From: Rhodospirillaceae bacterium | Lineage (GTDB): Bacteria > Pseudomonadota > Alphaproteobacteria > SP197 | DNA length: 64,000 bases | NCBI GenBank assembly: GCA_002722885.1 | Contig: PBNE01000006.1 | Coordinates: forward strand, 333,894 to 397,893 | Direction: 5' to 3' | Part shown: piece by piece, positions 59,580 to 64,000 of the stretch | How positions within the stretch are numbered: the first letter of the stretch is position 1 | Layout: each line of letters begins with the position of its first letter | Position numbers and translations under genes: made by a program | The notes under the pieces: generated by a model | The model's database searches: none | Seen by the model: the letters and a program-made list of their open reading frames with translations, nothing else | Told to the model about the DNA's origin: nothing

Positions 59580-59589
59580 CCTTACGCCT

Positions 59590-60560
59590 TCAGGGGAGCT
59601 CGATGGTTGCCGTGATCGTGTCGACCACGATCATCTCGCTCCCCGATGGTCGCAAGAGTTGCGCGACCCGGGAATAGTGACCGGTCGGCCATCCGGGGTC
59701 CGACGAGCGGCGGCCGGCAAAGAGAAACTGCGTTGCCCGGTCGCGTTTCAGCGTCACCACGTTGGTCGTTTTGTCGAGGTCTGCAGGGAAACTGAGTTTC
59801 AGGTTGATCTCGTCGCCTTCCAGAACGCCGAAGAACTCCACCCAAAACACCAGGGCCGGTGCATTTTCAGTCAGTAGGAATTCCGCGTAGTCTCCGTCTT
59901 TGACTTTCCCGCTGCAAATCCCGCCTGAAGGCCGCCGCCGGATAGGTAGGGCAGCCGGTTGAGTGACTGGGTGCTCCAAACTGGCGAGACGCTTTCTCCG
60001 CATGCGTAGTCGTCTGTCACACCCACGTAGGGGTCGAGCTTCTGATCTTCGTAGCTGACAGAAAGGTGAAGATGCGGAAAGTCCGCATTTCCGGACATGC
60101 CGACAAAGCCGAGAGCCTGCCCTGTCTCGACTCGCTCACCGACGTTAACACGCACGCTCCCCTTCATAATGTGGGCGTACTGTGTCGCCCAGCCGTCACC
60201 GTGGTTGATTCGCACGCCATTCCCCGCATCGCGTCCGTCCAGAGAATCCCGCCCGATCGTGCTGACCCTGACATCATCCATCGAGTCGCGAATGCCGACG
60301 ACTTCGTCTGATGTGGCAGCCAGGACCGGCACACCAGCCTCCATCTGTTCGATCGAGAGCAACCTGATGTCTGTGCCACCGTGGGTGTCATAGACGAGGG
60401 GACCGCACATGAAGTCGACCGCCCCGGGCCCCTGGATCGTGGTCGAAGAAGTTCTGGATGAAGAAGTCTTCGCCGACGGTGCAGTCAGCAGGCTTGTCCA
60501 GAACGGGCGAGTCGGCATCAGTCGGCAAAGCCTACAACAGCGAGATCAGTGTGGTGAGGG
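59590..60560 (-). pseudogene. M23 family metallopeptidase, two apparent frameshifts (upstream end approximate)
   Basis: Three frames joined: DADSPVLDKPADCTVGEDFFIQNFFDHDPG / GPGAVDFMCGPLVYDTHGGTDIRLL...RINHGDGWATQYAHIMKGSVRVNVGERVETGQALGFVGMSGNADFPHLHLSVSY...LPYLSGGGLQAG / ICSGKVKDGDYAEFLLTENAPALVFWVEFFGVLEGDEINLKL...ATIELP. HxGxD and HLH zinc motifs intact. Confidence 0.75.
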
Positions 60561-60581
60561 CGGATGCAGTTCGCTGTGCCA

Positions 60582-62290
60582 TTACGCACCGCGCCGGGCG
60601 GGCAGGCGGATCCTAAAGCAGGCGCCTTCGGGCGCATCGGGATCGTCGCCGAGGTTTGAGGCCTTCAACGTGCCACCGTGCGCCTCGATGATCTGACGAG
60701 AGATACTCAGGCCCAGTCCGGAATGTGTTCCGAACTTCTCGCTGCTCGGACGGTCGCTGTAGAAGCGTTTAAAGATCTCGTCTTCCTTGCCTTTCGTGAT
60801 ACCGGGACCCTGGTCGGAAATCCTGACGTCAATCCAGCGTTCACTGGCGGTGCATGTGATCGTCACAGTGCCGTCTTCCGGACTGAATGACCGGGCGTTC
60901 GTCAACAGGTTGCGGATGACCTGTACCAGCCTGTCCTCGACACCCTGTACCATGAAGCGTCCCGCGACCTCCTCGCGATCCAGTTCGGGGCCCAGCTCCA
61001 GAAAGGGCCCGTCTTCGCCCCAGGTGGTGCGCAGCACGGTTGCGAGCGCCTCAAGCAATTGACCGAGGTCGACAGGTTCGGTCGTTGCGCGGCTCAATTC
61101 GGCATCCAAGCGTGAGGCATCGGAGATATCGGTGATCAGCCGGTCGATACGGCGCAGATCGTCCGTTGCAATGCGCATCAGCGTCTTGCGCCGATCCTCG
61201 TCCTCGATCTTCGGAAGCGTCTCAACCGCGCTCTTGAGTGAGGAAAGCGGATTCTTGATTTCGTGAGCTACATCGGCGGCAAACTGCTCGGTCGCGGTCA
61301 TGCGCTGTTCCAGGGCATGGGTCATGTCGATCAGGGCTCGTGAGAGTTCGCCGATCTCGTCGCCCCGTGCACCGAAGTCGGGAATTGATTCTGCTTCACC
61401 ATAACCGAATCGCACGTCATCGGCGGCTTCGGCCAGCCGCCGAATGGGTCGCGCGATGGTGCTGGCGAGATAGAGCGACAGCAGAACAGTGGCGACAAAG
61501 GCGATCAGGGCAAGAACCAGAATATCGCTGCGGACAGCGCGCAGTTCCGCTTCCACATCGTCGAGATTCGATGACAGGAGTAGGACACCCTGGACCTGGC
61601 GGTAGTGGCTGACGGGAACGGCGACCGTGAGCATAAGGCCATCGCGCCCGGCATCCCGCAAGGCATGGTCGATCTCACCGACCAGGGCCTGACTCAGTTC
61701 TGAATAGTGATCGGCTTTCTGATCAGCCCGTTCAATGTAGGGTTCATAGGCACTGAAAACGGGTACAATCCCCAGGACCATAAGGTCGACCTTGCGCAAC
61801 CATCCCTCGACGCCGGCCTCGTCTCCGGGTGGCGGAAGAATCTCGGACTGCACAAGCCCGCCGACGCCGATCAATTCGCGGCTGTCGGCAATCAATTCAC
61901 CTGTTGCCTGGAACAATCTGGCGCGGGTGCCGCCGGCAACCACAACACGTCGGATGAGTGATCGTGCCTGGGTTCCCATGATGTGGGTGATGGGCGGCTG
62001 GGTTGCGTCGTCGAGACCGACGGCAACGACGGTTTCACCGAGCGCGCCCGCAATCACCTGACCGTGAGTCGACAAGGAATCGATCTTTGCTGCGATCAGA
62101 CCTTCACGATAGTTGTCGAGATAGAGCAGACCGGCCAGGAACAAGGCGAGCGGCACGAGGTTGATGGCAAGAAGCTTGCGCGTGAGAGTCTGCGTCGGAC
62201 GGCGATCGAGCGCATCAGCCTCGGCATCTTCCGGCCGGCTGTCGCTGTTCGTGCGCCCGTCATCCTTTGCGGCCCCCTGAAAGCCGGTCA
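60582..62290 (-). CDS. chvG: ChvG-like sensor histidine kinase (start approximate)
   Basis: Two TMs flanking a stimulus-sensing domain, HAMP, FAADVAHEIKNPLSSLKSAVETLPKI H-box, RISDQGPGITKGKEDEIFKRFYSDRPSSEKFGTHSGLGLSISRQIIEAHGG. Confidence 0.88.
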
Positions 62291-62298
62291 GACGAGGC

Positions 62299-63003
62299 TC
62301 ACGCCTCCTTATACCGATAGCCGGCGCCATATAGAGTCTCGATCTGGGCAAAGCCGTCGTCGACCGCGCGGAACTTGCGACGAATGCGTTTGATGTGGCT
62401 GTCGATCGTGCGGTCATCGACATAGATGTTCTCGTCATAGGCCGCGTCGAGAAGCTGGTCGCGGCTCTTCACATGGCCCGGACGCAGGGCAAGAGACTTG
62501 AGGATCAGGAACTCGGTCACGGTCAGTATTACGTTGTCCCCGTGCCAGGTGCAGCGGTGGCGCGCCGGGTCCATGGCGAGACTACCGCGGACCATCGGCG
62601 GTTCATCCTCGTCGTCCTCGTCACGCATGCCGGAGGCAAGCTCCATGCGGCGCAAGACAGCCCGAATGCGTTCGGTCAGGAGGCGCAGAGAGAAGGGCTT
62701 GGTGATGTAATCATCGGCTCCCATGCGCAGGCCAAGAGCCTCATCGGTCTCATCGGTCAGCGAGGTCAGAAAAATCACCGGTAAATCCTGCTCGCGGCGC
62801 AGCCGTGTGAGCAGTTCCATACCGTCCATCTTGGGCATCTTGATATCCAGAACGGCCAGATCGGGGGGGGTCTCGGCAACTTCCCGCAGCGCTTCGACGC
62901 TGTCGGAGAAACAACGGACCTTGTAGCCTTCCGCTTCCAGTGCCATGGAGACCGAGGTCAGGATGTTCTGGTCGTCGTCGACAAGTGCAATGGTTTGACT
63001 CAC
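62299..63003 (-). CDS. chvI: ChvI-like response regulator (OmpR family)
   Basis: [41 protein letters not shown]...[17 protein letters not shown]; winged helix ...[40 protein letters not shown] start 63003. Confidence 0.93.
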   Translation of the reverse strand: MSQTIALVDDDQNILTSVSMALEAEGYKVRCFSDSVEALREVAETPPDLAVLDIKMPKMDGMELLTRLRREQDLPVIFLTSLTDETDEALGLRMGADDYITKPFSLRLLTERIRAVLRRMELASGMRDEDDEDEPPMVRGSLAMDPARHRCTWHGDNVILTVTEFLILKSLALRPGHVKSRDQLLDAAYDENIYVDDRTIDSHIKRIRRKFRAVDDGFAQIETLYGAGYRYKEA

Positions 63004-63143
63004 GGGAACATAACTCGCGCGCGAAATGGTGGTTTGTGTGGCAAGCATCAGTATAGCGCTCCTGCTGGCAGAGTTGGAAGTGGCGCAGAACGTGATCATG
63101 ATCGGCGCCCCAAGCCTATGTTGATCCAGACCAAGGCAAGACT

Positions 63144-63848
63144 ATGACGGAACCGGGACCAATTGCGGGCGCGCGCCGTTTGTTGCGGGAGCAGCGCTTC
63201 GGGACACTGGCTACGCTCACGCCGGACGGGGCGCCTTTCGCCAGCCTTGTCGGCTGTGCCACCGACAGCCGGGGCGCACCAATTCTGCTGCTGTCCGACC
63301 TTGCGGTTCACACGCGCAATGTGAAGGTGGACGGTCGGGTGTCGCTGTTGCTCGACGGCAGCTGCGATAGTGCATCCCGCCTGATGGGCGAACGGTTAAG
63401 CGTTTCCGGACGTCTCGCGCCGTGCTCTGCCGATGAGGTCCGGCGCCGGTATCTTGCTCGCCATCCTGATGCGGCAATGCTGCTTGATATGGCTGATTTC
63501 CGGTTCTATCGCCTGTCCGTCGAGCATGCGCATCAGGTGGCTGGGTTCGGAAAGATTGATCAGTTTGCCCCTGATGATCTGCTTGTGCCGACAGCGCTCG
63601 CTGATGAACTGGATGCTCTGGCGCCCAGCGCGATCGACCACATGCATGCCGATCATGCCGATGCTGTGTGTCTGATGGCAGGCGGGGACTCGGACGCGGT
63701 GATCGTTGGGATCGACGCCGACGGCATGAACTTGATCCAAGGACACCACCCTGTTCGCATCATGTTCGCGGCGCGTTTGTCATCGATTGAAGGACTTCGT
63801 GAAAGCATCACCGAAGTTGTCAGACAGATTCGCAGAAATTCTGGATGA
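63144..63848 (+). CDS. HugZ-like pyridoxamine 5'-phosphate oxidase family protein (split-barrel + DUF2470)
   Basis: ARRLLREQRFGTLATLTPDGAPFASLVGCATDSRGAPILLLSDLAVHTRNVKVDGRVSLLLD; C-terminal AIDHMHADHADAVCLMA. Confidence 0.88.
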   Translation: MTEPGPIAGARRLLREQRFGTLATLTPDGAPFASLVGCATDSRGAPILLLSDLAVHTRNVKVDGRVSLLLDGSCDSASRLMGERLSVSGRLAPCSADEVRRRYLARHPDAAMLLDMADFRFYRLSVEHAHQVAGFGKIDQFAPDDLLVPTALADELDALAPSAIDHMHADHADAVCLMAGGDSDAVIVGIDADGMNLIQGHHPVRIMFAARLSSIEGLRESITEVVRQIRRNSG

Positions 63849-64000
63849 ATCCCGGGTTGAGCCTGATTCCGGCCTTGCCTTGCCGTGATCCATCGGCTTT
63901 GAATCGTCCAATTCCGCGGCGGGTCGGAGCAAATCCGCCCGCACAACTAATGCGACCGGGAGGTCGAAGCAGACATGGCAATCCATGGACCAGTTCACAG

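Noticed and set aside
1-64000. tRNA genes, CRISPR arrays, intact transposases/integrases
   Set aside because: Looked for TpsiC-like GGTTCGAATCC sequences, regular spaced repeats and DDE/integrase motifs in the ORFs; none recognised by eye. A tRNAscan/CRISPR search would be decisive.

Overview
High-GC alphaproteobacterial chromosome segment. It is almost fully coding, and many long antisense ORFs in the track are artefacts. Housekeeping blocks: a Calvin/glycolysis cluster (tkt, gap, pgk, class I fba, thiE, efp, suhB); zapA - 6S RNA - 5-formyl-THF cyclo-ligase; class I lysyl-tRNA synthetase; pyrD; the glutathione-dependent formaldehyde pair (frmA/frmB-like); chvG/chvI. Accessory blocks: three CocE/NonD hydrolase paralogs with peptidase, SDR and serine-hydrolase neighbours; a MotA/TolQ-like + OmpA triad; ureEFGD without urease structural genes; a MoxR/VWA pair; several DMT transporters; Hsp20 + DUF1150. 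Best candidate for something undescribed: a HAL/PAL-fold protein (14743-16227) in which the universal Ala-Ser-Gly that forms the MIO cofactor is replaced by a G-P-G loop. It overlaps by 4 bp with a UbiD-family decarboxylase gene, and the pair sits on the opposite strand between fba and pgk. Second: a multi-hairpin, ROSE-like RNA thermometer upstream of hsp20. The window also carries an unusual number of eroded genes: MR_MLE remnant, SDR with central deletion, TerB with in-frame TAG, FecR/S24/holin-like fragments, histidine kinase tail, frameshifted UspA, double-nonsense dienelactone hydrolase-like lipoprotein, doubly frameshifted M23 peptidase. No tRNA, rRNA, CRISPR array or intact mobile element was recognised. 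All family calls are from reading motifs; no search was run.
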